Assembly: GCA_900104855.1 (NCBI GenBank)
Contig: FNSS01000001.1
Location: 4,154,001 to 4,218,000 of the forward strand
Source: Rhizobiales bacterium GAS188
GTDB taxonomy: Bacteria > Pseudomonadota > Alphaproteobacteria > Rhizobiales > Beijerinckiaceae
Direction of reading: 5' to 3'
DNA length: 64,000 nt
Shown: one piece after another, positions 45,967 to 57,052 of the stretch
Numbering within the stretch: position 1 is the stretch's first letter
Layout: each line of letters starts with the position of its first letter
Translations under genes and position numbers: made by a program
Notes under the pieces: model-generated
Database searches by the model: none
Told to the model about the DNA's origin: nothing
Seen by the model: only the letters and a program-made list of their open reading frames with translations

Positions 45967-46509
45967 TTATTGCGTTGCAGCGCGCGACATGAACCGCAGG
46001 ATCGTCCCGGTCCAGAGCTTGCCGTCGCCCACATGTTCCGTCACATCACCGATCCCGTCGGCGCCGGCCACAGCCTTTCGCCAGAATAGCAGAGCTTCGG
46101 GATTGTATTGCGCAACGGCGACCTCCCACCGCCCCGGGAAGCGCCCGAAGATGCGGCGTGCTGCCGCGCTGCCGATCCCGGCCCGGCGGTATTTGCGTGC
46201 GATAAAGAACTCCGCCATGGCGTGATCGCCCGTCAGGCCGGTCACGAAGCGACGATTCACCAGCGCAAAGCCCGCGAGGCGTCCCGCGACCCGCAGGATG
46301 AGCGGCTTGCGATCGGCTTCCGCCCAATAGCTGGCGAGATGCGGATAGGTGAAGCGGCCATCCTCGCCGAGCTCGCCATGCGGCGATCCGATCTCGGCGA
46401 ATTGCGAAAAATCATGAAGGTAGAGCTGCATCAACTGTTCCAGGACGCCGCGCTCGGCCGGCGTCACCAGGGTCAGGTCGAGTGCGAGATCGAGGCCCGA
46501 TCCGGACAT
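45967..46509 (-). CDS. GNAT-family N-acetyltransferase
   Basis: A 180-residue acetyltransferase: [19 protein letters not shown] (about 103-121) is the CoA loop, and [20 protein letters not shown] (about 127-146) the following strand and helix. Substrate unknown. Lies 11 bases before purE in the same direction, so it may share the transcript. Confidence 0.88.
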   Translation of the reverse strand: MSGSGLDLALDLTLVTPAERGVLEQLMQLYLHDFSQFAEIGSPHGELGEDGRFTYPHLASYWAEADRKPLILRVAGRLAGFALVNRRFVTGLTGDHAMAEFFIARKYRRAGIGSAAARRIFGRFPGRWEVAVAQYNPEALLFWRKAVAGADGIGDVTEHVGDGKLWTGTILRFMSRAATQ

Positions 46510-46569
46510 CAGGACACCAGGTTGCGGAGACGACGCGTCGCGCGGAGGGCGGGGGCGGGCGACATCGCG

Positions 46570-46788
46570 TCAGGCGATGATGTCCGGGGTGAGCGAATCG
46601 CTGATCTGGCCGATACGGTCGCGCAAAGCGAGCTTGCGCTTCTTCAGCCTTGCGAGCTGGAGCTGATCATGCACGGCGGAGCGTTGCAAAGCTTCGATCG
46701 CCACATCCAGGTCCCGATGCTCTTGCCGCAAGCGCGCCAACTCGCCTTCGAGCTGCTCGCGGTCGCCCCCGTTCGCGCCGTCTGCCAT
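46570..46788 (-). CDS. DUF465/YdcH family coiled-coil protein
   Basis: A 72-residue protein of the DUF465 (YdcH) family: a helical hairpin with LEGELARLRQEHRDLDVAIE and LARLKKRKLALRDRIGQI, the family mark being LKKRKLxLKDxI. ATG at 46788 with GGAGG 11 bases before it; the longer frame upstream is not needed. Function unknown; common near purEK in alphaproteobacteria. A second DUF465 gene lies 360 bases away, pointing outward. Confidence 0.88.
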   Translation of the reverse strand: MADGANGGDREQLEGELARLRQEHRDLDVAIEALQRSAVHDQLQLARLKKRKLALRDRIGQISDSLTPDIIA

Positions 46789-47147
46789 CCTTTCGCCAGC
46801 CTCCATACATTGCCAGGCGACTATGCCGTGGCTTGCCTCGCCCTTCAAGGCGCGCATGGCCGCAATGCGGCGGCGATACCGCCAGGCGGACGCGGGCGCG
46901 ACGGCGCTCCTGTGCCTCTCTCGGACCGGCACCTGGTGTGACGAGGCCAAGTGGAAACACCCGGCCGGATCACCCGCCACTTCAAGAGTTTGAGCCTGGT
47001 CCCGGCGCGAAAGAGGTGCTCACTTCGGTGGATCGGACGCGCCACCGGCGCAGCATGTGGATAGGAGCGTCGCAGTGCTGCAATCGGCCCTTCCCTCGCG
47101 CCGGAACCTGTGTCAACCTCATCAGTTGGGTAGACATGGAGGCGCCG

Positions 47148-47327
47148 ATGACAGCCACACCCCATCTCGACCGGATCGAACGCAAATATCAGTCCTTGAA
47201 GGACCGGATATCCCAGGCAAGGCAGCATCCCAGCATCGACGATCTGGAGCTCGCCGAATTGAAACGCCAGAAATTGCAGTTGAAGGACGAGTTGGAGAAG
47301 CTGCGTCAGAGCGAACCGCAGAGCTGA
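47148..47327 (+). CDS. DUF465/YdcH family coiled-coil protein
   Basis: A 59-residue DUF465 protein: MTATPHLDRIERKYQSLKDR then LAELKRQKLQLKDELEKL, the family mark. ATG at 47148 is chosen because GGAGG lies 7 bases before it; the ATG at 47136 overlaps that site. Divergent from the other DUF465 gene (46570-46788), so the two may be an old duplication. Confidence 0.88.
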   Translation: MTATPHLDRIERKYQSLKDRISQARQHPSIDDLELAELKRQKLQLKDELEKLRQSEPQS

Positions 47328-47481
47328 CATCCGATGCGGCCAGGTTGAACCGCCTGGCCGACAGGAGCACGAACTCCGTCGACGATTTGCGCATGGGGCC
47401 GGCGCAAAGCCGCCCGGCGTTTTTGCACCCAATCACACTCTTTCCCTTCTCCCGCGAGCGGGACAAGGTTAGGCGCTACCC

Positions 47482-50160
<2,679 letters not shown>

Positions 50161-50388
50161 GAAGCATCCCGATCGTGGAAAAGCGCCGCGGCGGATGCCG
50201 CGCGGGCTTTCTGCCGCGTATGAGGCCATTTTTCAATGGCGCGGCGCCCCCCGGTGGCACGACGCCGATGAACAGCCGCCCAACGGGCACTCCGCGGCAA
50301 CGCCCAGCCCGGCGAAAAGGTTGCAAGGCTTCGCGATCATGCCTTAGGCGTCGGTTTCTCGCGGAAGACACCCCAGATTCCGGATGGC

Positions 50389-51141
50389 ATGATGCGCATC
50401 GCAGTTCTCGCCGATATCCACGGCAACGCCCTGGCGCTCGAGGCGGTTCTCGCCGATGTGAAGCGGCGCGGGACCGATCTGACGGTCGATCTCGGCGATT
50501 GCGTCTCGGGACCGCTCTGGCCGCGCGAGACCCTGGAGCTGCTGGCTGCATTGGGGGCGCCGACCGTGCGCGGCAACCATGATCGTCAGGTGGCCACCTT
50601 GGCGCCGGACGAGATGGGCCTGTCAGACCGCTATGCGCATGGCGAGCTCTCGCCGCAGGAGCGCGCGAAACTCGGCGCCTTGCCGATGACGCGCCTGATC
50701 GCCGAAGGCGTGCTCGCTTGTCATGCGACCCCCGAAAGGGATGATTTCTACCTGATCGAGGATGTTGCCGACGGGCAGCTGCGGCAGGCGCGGCCCGAGG
50801 TCATCGCGGAACGATTGGGCAAGGTTGACGCCAAGGTCGTGCTCTGCGGCCACAGCCATCGGGTCGGGCTGGTGCAGCTCGCCCGAGGCCAATTGGTACT
50901 CAATCCCGGTAGTGTCGGCGGCCCGGCCTATGACGATCCGACCCCGCCCGCCCATGTGTCGGAGTCAGGCTCGACGCTGGCGCGCTACGCCGTGCTCGAG
51001 ATGAGCGCGAATTCCGTAACCGGTGTCGAGTTCCTGGCAATTCCCTATGCGCATGAAGAGGCGGCGCGGCGGGCGCAGATCAATGAGCGGCCGGACTGGG
51101 CCCATGCGTTGCGCACGGGTTTCGTGAGCCCGCCGGGCTGA
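50389..51141 (+). CDS. metallophosphoesterase (YfcE/MPPE type)
   Basis: A 250-residue calcineurin-like phosphoesterase. Metal ligands are seen in order: AVLADIHGNALAL (Asp, His; about 5-17), VDLGDCVSGP (about 33), VRGNHDRQV (Asn, His; about 60), CHATPERD (about 111) and LCGHSHRVG (about 152). Cleaves phosphodiesters or mono-esters; substrate unknown. Divergent from ppdK; the intergenic region carries both promoters. Confidence 0.9.
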   Translation: MMRIAVLADIHGNALALEAVLADVKRRGTDLTVDLGDCVSGPLWPRETLELLAALGAPTVRGNHDRQVATLAPDEMGLSDRYAHGELSPQERAKLGALPMTRLIAEGVLACHATPERDDFYLIEDVADGQLRQARPEVIAERLGKVDAKVVLCGHSHRVGLVQLARGQLVLNPGSVGGPAYDDPTPPAHVSESGSTLARYAVLEMSANSVTGVEFLAIPYAHEEAARRAQINERPDWAHALRTGFVSPPG

Positions 51142-51180
51142 TGCATACGGCAGCCAAGGTCGAATTGTGCCCCGTAATCC

Positions 51181-51966
51181 TCACTTCTTGAAGACGTAGA
51201 TATAGACTTCGAGATTCGCGTCCGAGGAATCGGCGATGTCATTGAGATACTCCTCGAGGAAGGCGTCGTTCACCTCGATGCCCTTGGCGTCGAGATCGAC
51301 GGTGATCGCCTCATAGGTGCCGTCGATATCGTCATAAGAGCCATGATGCGTGAAGCGCACCGCCGAGCCTGAGGGCGTGGTGCCGAGCTTGACCTCGGGC
51401 GGCAGGGAAGGCTGGCTGGTCGGCGGTTCGATCGGATAGCCGATCTCGTAGGAGAATTTCTCATCGCCGGTCTTGACGAAGCGCGTCAGTGGGCGCCCTC
51501 CGATCTTGACGCCGGCCTTGTCGAGCGCGTCCTTCACCTTCTTCTGCGCGTTGCGGATCGTGGGGAGCGCATCGTCCCAGCTCGCCTCACCGACGATATA
51601 GGCCTCGGGTTTCGGTGCGATGGTCAGGTCATCGGGCGTTCCGGGATCGGCGGGGGCCGGCCCGAGAGTGGCATTGGCCGCATCGGCGCTCTGCTGCGGC
51701 GGGGCCGCGGGCGCAGCCGGGACGGGCGTGGGCGTAGGGGGCGTGCCTTGGGCCTCGGGGGCAGGCTGGGGCGCTGACGGGGAAGGTGATTGTGCCACCG
51801 GCGCGCTGCCGCCTGGCGGAGGTAGCGGCGCGCTGTCGACCGGCCCCGGCTTTGGCGCCGTCTGGGCCGCGACCGTGAGGACGCAAAGGCCGCTAACGGC
51901 CAGGAGCGCGAGCCCGGAAATGGCTATGCGGAGCAGCGACGATGACGATTTGCTGAGATTGCCCAT
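51181..51966 (-). CDS. exported protein with GyrI-like effector-binding domain
   Basis: A 261-residue protein. Signal or anchor (LLRIAISGLALLAVSGLCVL), a Pro/Ala-rich linker (about 36-115), then a GyrI-like (AraC-type effector-binding) domain: ASWDDALPTIRNAQKKVKDA, FSYEIGYPIEPPT, SAVRFTHHGSYDDIDGTYEA. This fold binds small molecules; here it is held outside the cytoplasm, which is unusual. GAGG lies 8 bases before the ATG. Role unknown. Confidence 0.8.
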   Translation of the reverse strand: MGNLSKSSSSLLRIAISGLALLAVSGLCVLTVAAQTAPKPGPVDSAPLPPPGGSAPVAQSPSPSAPQPAPEAQGTPPTPTPVPAAPAAPPQQSADAANATLGPAPADPGTPDDLTIAPKPEAYIVGEASWDDALPTIRNAQKKVKDALDKAGVKIGGRPLTRFVKTGDEKFSYEIGYPIEPPTSQPSLPPEVKLGTTPSGSAVRFTHHGSYDDIDGTYEAITVDLDAKGIEVNDAFLEEYLNDIADSSDANLEVYIYVFKK

Positions 51967-52241
51967 GATGAACCTCGATCATCGCCCCGCTGGCCAACTT
52001 GGCGGTGCGGCACCTCACATGACCGCACCGTAATCATTACCCGCATCGACGCATCGAGACGGTTTGACGACTCATTGTCGTCACTATGCTATAACGCGCG
52101 CCGATGACATAGTTTCGACGCAGGCTTGCCATGACCATGAGATGGGAAGGCGAGCCTTGTTCGAACCCATATCCACCTCCATTTGGAGGCGGCATTCCTC
52201 TGAAGCAAGACAAATGAGCGCGAGATGAACGCGGCACCGGC

Positions 52242-53126
52242 ATGAGCGGCCTGGCAGGGCATTCCTTTCTCAAGATGAACGGCCTCGGCAACGAGATCGT
52301 CGTCCTCGATTTGCGCGGTGAGCGCCATGAGGTGACGGCTGCCGAGGCGCGCGCCATCGCCGCGGCGCAGGAGTCGCATTTCGATCAGCTCATGGTCCTG
52401 TATGACCCGAGCTCTGCGCGCACCGACGCCTTCATGCGCATCTACAACACTGACGGCTCGGAGGCTGAAGCTTGTGGCAACGGCACGCGCTGTGTCGCCT
52501 GGGCGATGCTGCGCACGGATAAGCGCCGTTCCCTGCTGCTCGAAACGAAGGCTGGCCTCGTCGCCTGCGAGCGCCTCGGCGAATGGAGCTTCACGGTCGA
52601 TATGGGCAAGCCGCGCTTCGGTTGGCAGGAGATCCCGCTGGCCGAGGAATTCGCTGATACGCGCGGCATCGAATTGCAGATCGGGCCCATCGATGCGCCG
52701 ATCCTGCACACGCCCTCTGCGGTCAATATGGGCAATCCACATGCGATCTTCTTCGTCGCGAATGTCGATGCCTATGATCTCGCCCGCATCGGCCCCTTGC
52801 TCGAGAGCCACCCGATCTTTCCCGAACGCGCCAATATCTCGCTCGCACAGGTGATCGACCCTGCGCATTTGCGGCTGCGCGTCTGGGAGCGCGGCGCAGG
52901 GCTGACGCGCGCCTGCGGCTCGGCCGCCTGCGCGGCGGCCGTTGCGGCAAATCGCCTCGGTCTCGCGGAGCGGCGCGTGACGGTCACGCTGCCGGGCGGC
53001 GATCTGCGCATCGAATGGCGCGAGAGCGACGACCATGTGCTGATGAGCGGGCCGGTCGAGCTCGAGCATGAGGGCATGTTCGCGCCGGCGCTCTTCGCCC
53101 AGCCTGAGACGGTCGGCACGTCGTGA
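52242..53126 (+). CDS. dapF: diaminopimelate epimerase
   Basis: A 294-residue cofactor-free epimerase turning LL- into meso-diaminopimelate for lysine and peptidoglycan. Both catalytic Cys are present: [12 protein letters not shown] (about 77-88) and [13 protein letters not shown] (about 224-236), plus [13 protein letters not shown] at the start (Asn in place of the usual Asp after GLGN). The stop overlaps the GTG of mtaB (GTGA). A possible promoter (TTGACG ... TATAAC) lies near 52066-52095. Confidence 0.95.
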   Translation: MSGLAGHSFLKMNGLGNEIVVLDLRGERHEVTAAEARAIAAAQESHFDQLMVLYDPSSARTDAFMRIYNTDGSEAEACGNGTRCVAWAMLRTDKRRSLLLETKAGLVACERLGEWSFTVDMGKPRFGWQEIPLAEEFADTRGIELQIGPIDAPILHTPSAVNMGNPHAIFFVANVDAYDLARIGPLLESHPIFPERANISLAQVIDPAHLRLRVWERGAGLTRACGSAACAAAVAANRLGLAERRVTVTLPGGDLRIEWRESDDHVLMSGPVELEHEGMFAPALFAQPETVGTS

Positions 53127-54415
53127 GCGTCGATATCTTGACGCTCGGCTGCCGCCTCAACGCCTATGAGTCCGAGGCGATGCGGCGCATGGCGGGCGAT
53201 GCCGGCCTCGAGGACGTGATCGTCATCAACACCTGCGCGGTGACGGCGGAAGCCGAGCGTCAGGCGCGCCAGGCGATCCGCAAGGCGGCCCGCGAACGGC
53301 CGGGCGCAAGGCTGGTGGTCACGGGCTGCGCGGCGCAGATCGATCCGGCTTCCTTCGCGGCCATGCCCGAAGTCTCCGAGGTGATCGGCAATGCCGAGAA
53401 GATGCGTCCCGACATCTGGGAATCGCTGGCGGCGAGGCCGGTCGGGACGGTGCCCGATTTCGGGGTTGCGGCGAGCGAGAAGCTGCATGTGTCGGACATC
53501 ATGGCGGTCAAGGAGACGGCGAGCCATCTGATCGACGGCTTCGACGGGCGGGCGCGCGCCTTCGTGCAGGTGCAGAACGGTTGCGACCATCGCTGCACCT
53601 TCTGCGTCATCCCCTATGGGCGCGGCAATTCGCGCTCGGTGCCCATGGGCGAGGTGGTGGCCCAGATCCGGCGCATCGCCGAGAAGGGCACCGCTGAGGT
53701 GGTGCTGACGGGCGTGGATCTCACCTCCTACGGCAAGGATCTGCCGGGCTCGCCGACGCTCGGTGCGCTCGTCAAGGCGATCCTGCGCCATGTTCCCGAG
53801 CTGCCGCGCCTGCGCATCTCCTCGATCGACCAGGTCGAGGCGGATGACGATCTCATCGATACGCTGGCGGCGAGCGACCGGCTGATGCCGCATCTGCATC
53901 TATCCTTGCAGGCGGGCGACGACCTGATCTTGAAGCGCATGAAGCGGCGGCATCTGCGCGCCGACGCGATCTCATTTTGCGAGCGGCTGCGGCGGCTGCG
54001 TCCCGACATCGTCTTCGGCGCCGACATCATCGCCGGCTTCCCGACCGAGACCGAGGAGATGTTCCAGCGTTCCCTCGACATCGTCGCGGAATGCGGGCTG
54101 ACGCATCTGCATGTCTTTCCTTATTCGGTCCGCCCCGGCACGCCGGCAGCCAGGATGCCGGCCTTGCCGCGGCCCGTGGTCAAGGAACGGGCAAAGCGCC
54201 TGCGGCAAAGAGGCGAGGAGGCCTTTCGCTCGCATCTTGCGAGCGAAGCTCGGGAAGGGCGCAACGGCACCGTGCGCCTCGCCTTGATGGAGAGCGACAC
54301 GCTCGGACGTACCGAGCAGTTCACGCCGGTCACCTTCAAGGACCCGAAGCGGTCGGGGCTCATCGTGCCGCTGACCGTGATCGGCGAGGATGGGCGCACC
54401 TTGCTGGCCGCCTAA
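53123..54415 (+). CDS. mtaB: tRNA (N6-threonylcarbamoyladenosine(37)-C2)-methylthiotransferase
   Basis: A 430-residue radical-SAM enzyme that adds a methylthio group to t6A37 of tRNA. First cluster Cys: [10 protein letters not shown] (about 10), NTCAVTAEA (about 37), VTGCAAQ (about 70); radical-SAM motif [19 protein letters not shown] (about 155-173); [10 protein letters not shown] near 303. The C-terminal ~60 residues are TRAM-like. GTG start inside the dapF stop. Order dapF-mtaB is usual in Hyphomicrobiales. Confidence 0.95.
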   Translation: MSVDILTLGCRLNAYESEAMRRMAGDAGLEDVIVINTCAVTAEAERQARQAIRKAARERPGARLVVTGCAAQIDPASFAAMPEVSEVIGNAEKMRPDIWESLAARPVGTVPDFGVAASEKLHVSDIMAVKETASHLIDGFDGRARAFVQVQNGCDHRCTFCVIPYGRGNSRSVPMGEVVAQIRRIAEKGTAEVVLTGVDLTSYGKDLPGSPTLGALVKAILRHVPELPRLRISSIDQVEADDDLIDTLAASDRLMPHLHLSLQAGDDLILKRMKRRHLRADAISFCERLRRLRPDIVFGADIIAGFPTETEEMFQRSLDIVAECGLTHLHVFPYSVRPGTPAARMPALPRPVVKERAKRLRQRGEEAFRSHLASEAREGRNGTVRLALMESDTLGRTEQFTPVTFKDPKRSGLIVPLTVIGEDGRTLLAA

Positions 54416-54580
54416 GGGGCTGAATCGCCAGTTTTCAGAGCGGGCTTTCTCGAACACCGACGAATTTGGCCTGGATATGGCATGGCGGCAGTGAATGCCT
54501 GCGACATTGTGCAACGCACATGTCTCTTGCTGCGGCGCACAATGTTCGCCATGTTCAGCTCTTGAATCGGGATTGACGAG

Positions 54581-55054
54581 ATGATTGCGCAAGACACGAT
54601 TACCCAAGACATGGTTACCGAGATGCCGGTTGCCGCGATGCCGGTTGCCAGGAAGCCGGTTGCCAGAAACACGGCTGCCAAGAGCGCCGCCAAGCCGGCC
54701 GGCAAGGCGCGGCCGCCGCTCAAGGTTCGCCATGAGCCGCCGACCCTCGAAGAGGCGATCTATGCGGCTCAGGGCGTGACCACCGATGTCGAGCAGCAGA
54801 TCGAGCTCGCCGCCGATCTCATGGATCTGCCGATCGATGAGGTACGCCCGCAGGTGCTCAAGGCGATCGCCAAGCCGAGCACGACAAATCGCGTCTTCGT
54901 GCCGGCGCGTTCGGGGCTGCAGCGGGCCGTGGTCATCGAGACGACCGGGCGTTCGCGCAATCGCGTATCGTCCGATCTCGCCGGGCGCGTGACGGGACGC
55001 GTCACCCTCAGGCCGCTCCAGGTCGAGACCTTGCGGACGCGCATGCCGTCCTGA
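54581..55054 (+). CDS. conserved hypothetical protein with repeated Ala/Val/Pro N-terminus
   Basis: A 157-residue protein. The N-terminal part holds short repeats (MPVAAMPVARKPVARNTAAK, from a repeated GCCGGTTGCC unit in the DNA) then a Lys/Ala/Pro stretch; the rest (HEPPTLEEAIYAAQGVTTDV to RVTGRVTLRPLQVETLRT) looks conserved-type, acidic then basic. I recognise no domain. GACGAG precedes the ATG. Followed by repeat copy D. Confidence 0.7.
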   Translation: MIAQDTITQDMVTEMPVAAMPVARKPVARNTAAKSAAKPAGKARPPLKVRHEPPTLEEAIYAAQGVTTDVEQQIELAADLMDLPIDEVRPQVLKAIAKPSTTNRVFVPARSGLQRAVVIETTGRSRNRVSSDLAGRVTGRVTLRPLQVETLRTRMPS

Positions 55055-55059
55055 CTTCT

Positions 55060-55190
55060 TCCTTCTCCCGTTTACGGGAGAAGGTGGCCCGGCGCAGCCG
55101 GGCCGGATGAGGGACGCCGGTGAAGTGCACAACCGTCCCTCACCCGCCTCGACTGCGTCTCTGTACCCTCCCCCGCTTTGCAGGCGAGGG
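55060..55190. repeat. dispersed two-hairpin intergenic repeat, copy D
   Basis: CCTTCTCCCG...CGGGAGAAGG stem, CCCGGCGCAGCCGGG stem, core CGGATGAGGGACGCCGGTG and mirror CGTCCCTCACCCGCC. Same layout as copies A-C. Lies between convergent genes. Confidence 0.8.
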
Positions 55191-55202
55191 TTAGCGCCCG
55201 CC

Positions 55203-55613
55203 TCAAGCCGCGAGGCGGATGCGCCCGTCGATGAAGCGGAATTCCTGCGTCTTGCCGCCGAAACCGTAAGCGGCCGCCGGCACCTCATGCACCAATATGT
55301 AGCTCTCCGAGTGCAGCTGGCCGAGGATCGTGCCCATCTCGGCGAACACGGCTTCGAGATAGCTCGCCAATTCGGGCTTGGTGTTGGTGCCGTCGACAAC
55401 CTTGATGTCGAGCCAGAAGCTGTTCGCCCCCTGCGAGGCGAGCGAGGCGCCGCCCGCGAACCAATGCTCCGGATCGATATAGGAGATGGCGACGGCGGTG
55501 ATGGTCGGGTCCTTGCGCAGATGCGTCCTGGTCAGCTCGGTCACCCGCTCGGCGATGCGGCGGGACAGCGTGACGTCGGGCTTGCCGGTCACGGCGACGT
55601 TGATGATGGGCAT
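55203..55613 (-). CDS. tautomerase-family (4-oxalocrotonate tautomerase-like) protein
   Basis: A 136-residue protein whose Pro-2 (MPIINVAVTG) is the catalytic base of the tautomerase superfamily. SRRIAERVTELTRTHLRKDP and ISYIDPEHWFAGG match the longer ('cis-CaaD/MSAD-like' size) members. Substrate unknown. ATG at 55613 with GAGGAGA 8 bases before; the much longer frame upstream is a shadow. Divergent from a LysR gene, which probably controls it. Confidence 0.88.
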   Translation of the reverse strand: MPIINVAVTGKPDVTLSRRIAERVTELTRTHLRKDPTITAVAISYIDPEHWFAGGASLASQGANSFWLDIKVVDGTNTKPELASYLEAVFAEMGTILGQLHSESYILVHEVPAAAYGFGGKTQEFRFIDGRIRLAA

Positions 55614-55681
55614 GGATATCTCCTCTCGCAGGGATCGACCCGTCGACCCCTGAGCTGCACAATCCCTACCCGAAGTATCAT

Positions 55682-55731
55682 TTCCGAAAAATAGAATTAT
55701 TTTTGACACACACTTCCGATAAAATGAATTA
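55682..55731. promoter_or_regulatory. direct repeats in tautomerase/LysR divergent promoter
   Basis: TTCCGAAAAATAGAATTA (55682) and TTCCGATAAAATGAATTA (55714) match in 15 of 18 bases and start 32 bases apart, three helical turns. The AT-rich spacer has TTTTGACACA. They suit two LysR-dimer contacts controlling both genes. Confidence 0.55.
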
Positions 55732-56597
55732 TGAACCTGATCGACCCCGAGCTCCTGCGTACCCTCATCGCCTTCGTCGATAGCGGCTCGCTGATGCGCG
55801 CCGCTGCCATCGTCGGGCGCTCCCCTTCGGCCGTGACGGCGCAGATGCAGCGGCTCGAGGAGGTGGTCGGCGAGGAGATCCTGTCGGCATCGGGCCGTGG
55901 GCGGGTACTCACCCCCTTCGGGGAAGACCTCGTCATACAGGCGCGCCGCATCGTCGCCGCGCATCGCGAGGCTTGGCTCAATCTCAAAGGCGCCAGGGCC
56001 GATGGCCGCGTCAGCCTCGGCGCCACGCAGGATTTCGCCGAGAGTGATCTTCCGGACCTCATCGGCCAATTCGCAAGGACCCATCCGCGAGTGCGCCTCG
56101 ACCTGCGCATCGGGCGCACGGCGGCGCTGACGCAGGATTATCTGACCGGCCAGATCGACATCCTGATCGCCATGCGGATAGCCTCGGCGCCGGACGAGAT
56201 CGCCGTCCTGCGCGAGCCGATGTTGTGGCTGGCGTCGCCTGCCTGGTCCGGTGCCGCGGCAGACGAATTGCCGCTCGCATTGCTCGACCCGCCTTGCGGC
56301 TTTCGCGATGCGGCGCTGCATGCGCTCGGCGAGGCGCGCCGCCCCTACCGGATCGCGGCGACGAGCCCGAGCTTGACGGGGTTGCGGGCGGCTTTGCGGG
56401 CCGGCATCACCGTCACTATGCGCACGACGCGCTGGATCGGGCAGGGCGTCGGCCAGGCGCCCGAAAGCCTCGGCCTGCCTTCGGTCGCTGATGCGGAGTT
56501 CTCGCTGCGACTGCGCCCGCAAGCCGCGGCGGCTGCGACCGATCTCGCCCATCTGATGGCCGAAGGCCTCACGGCCAGGATGGGCGCACAAGCGTGA
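55731..56597 (+). CDS. LysR-family transcriptional regulator
   Basis: A 288-residue LysR regulator. N-terminal winged helix (LLRTLIAFVDSGSLMRAAAI, VGRSPSAVTAQMQRLEEVVG, about 9-48) and a periplasmic-binding-like effector domain (about 90-285). No clear ribosome-binding site precedes the ATG, and the second direct repeat touches it, so it may repress itself. Divergent from the tautomerase gene, its likely target. Confidence 0.92.
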   Translation: MNLIDPELLRTLIAFVDSGSLMRAAAIVGRSPSAVTAQMQRLEEVVGEEILSASGRGRVLTPFGEDLVIQARRIVAAHREAWLNLKGARADGRVSLGATQDFAESDLPDLIGQFARTHPRVRLDLRIGRTAALTQDYLTGQIDILIAMRIASAPDEIAVLREPMLWLASPAWSGAAADELPLALLDPPCGFRDAALHALGEARRPYRIAATSPSLTGLRAALRAGITVTMRTTRWIGQGVGQAPESLGLPSVADAEFSLRLRPQAAAAATDLAHLMAEGLTARMGAQA

Positions 56598-56636
56598 CTG
56601 CCCTTGCTCGGATGAGGCGTAAGTCGGACCTGTCCA

Positions 56637-56686
56637 TTGCGTCGCCTCGAATCGATGTGTATAATCTGCCAACTCTATACACATCG
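56637..56686 (+). promoter_or_regulatory. orphan copy of the vapBC promoter/operator
   Basis: TTGCGT (-35, 56637), 17-base spacer and a perfect TATAAT (-10, 56660), overlapping a perfect inverted repeat CGATGTGTATA (56653) / TATACACATCG (56676). Nearly the same promoter stands before the intact vapB at 57778. Here it leads to a decayed vapB start. Confidence 0.85.
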
Positions 56687-56697
56687 GGCTTTGCCAT

Positions 56698-56760
56698 GCG
56701 CCCAAGCCTCTGCGCCTCTGATGACGATAAGTGCTTGTTAGTCTTGTCGGATTCCATGCT
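56698..56760 (+). pseudogene. decayed vapB antitoxin start
   Basis: After the copied promoter, ATGCGC and then GATGACGATAAGTGCTTG match the start of vapB (ATGCGC ... GATGACAAGTTGCTTG), but the frame reaches no antitoxin sequence. Only the first ~15 codons are traceable. Confidence 0.6.
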
Positions 56761-56770
56761 TTATGATAGC

Positions 56771-56802
56771 AAAAAAGGCCGACGCGGTGACCCGCGCCGG
56801 CC
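56771..56802 (-). terminator. intrinsic terminator on the minus strand
   Basis: On the minus strand GGCCGGCGCGG, a short loop and CCGCGTCGGCC form a strong stem followed directly by TTTTTT. It has all parts of a Rho-independent terminator and lies 6 bases after a possible 21-codon gene. Confidence 0.85.
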
Positions 56803-56807
56803 CTAGC

Positions 56808-56873
56808 CTATATTAAGAGCATGTGGTGCGTGGGGACGAGCCACCACACCACGAAGGAATGGCAGTAAGCCAT
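56808..56873 (-). CDS. possible 21-residue hydrophobic micro-protein
   Basis: Frame of 21 codons ending in TAG. Starts MAYCHSFVVWWLVP and ends in LLI; hydrophobic middle with two Trp, two His near the end, one Cys. GGAG lies 9 bases before the ATG and an intrinsic terminator follows 6 bases after the stop, which is the layout of a real short gene. Not recognised. It could be a leader peptide, a small membrane toxin, or chance inside the 3' UTR of the gene at 57053. Confidence 0.4.
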   Translation of the reverse strand: MAYCHSFVVWWLVPTHHMLLI

Positions 56874-56889
56874 CCCGGTGCTCCAATCT

Positions 56890-56963
56890 CCGGCATAGTC
56901 AGTGCCGGTCTGATCCGCCGGTCGACGGATATCGTGAGGCCCCGACGCTTCGGCGTTCGGGGC
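56890..56963 (-). ncRNA. structured leader or 3' UTR region
   Basis: Two further stems: CCGGCA/TGCCGG (56890-56908) and GGCCCCGACGC-TTCG-GCGTTCGGGGCC (56938-56963; one-base bulge). With the terminator they give a compact, highly folded minus-strand RNA of about 200 bases. A TTGACA on the minus strand at 57014-57009 could be its promoter; alternatively it is the 3' UTR of the gene that ends at 57053. Confidence 0.4.
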
Positions 56964-57052
56964 CTACTCGTCAGAAACGAGCTCGGCGAAATATTCCTCG
57001 CCTCGCCGTGTCAAAACAGCTTTTTCCTTTCACAATTTCCAAAGCCCTACTT

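Noticed and set aside
52140-52175. Possible tRNA T-loop (GTTCGAACCC) before dapF
   Set aside because: No matching acceptor, D or anticodon stems could be folded around it.
55203-56705. A 500-codon minus-strand frame covering the LysR gene and ending as the tautomerase
   Set aside because: Only the last 136 codons match a family (tautomerase, Pro-2 start with RBS). The rest is a shadow of LysR.
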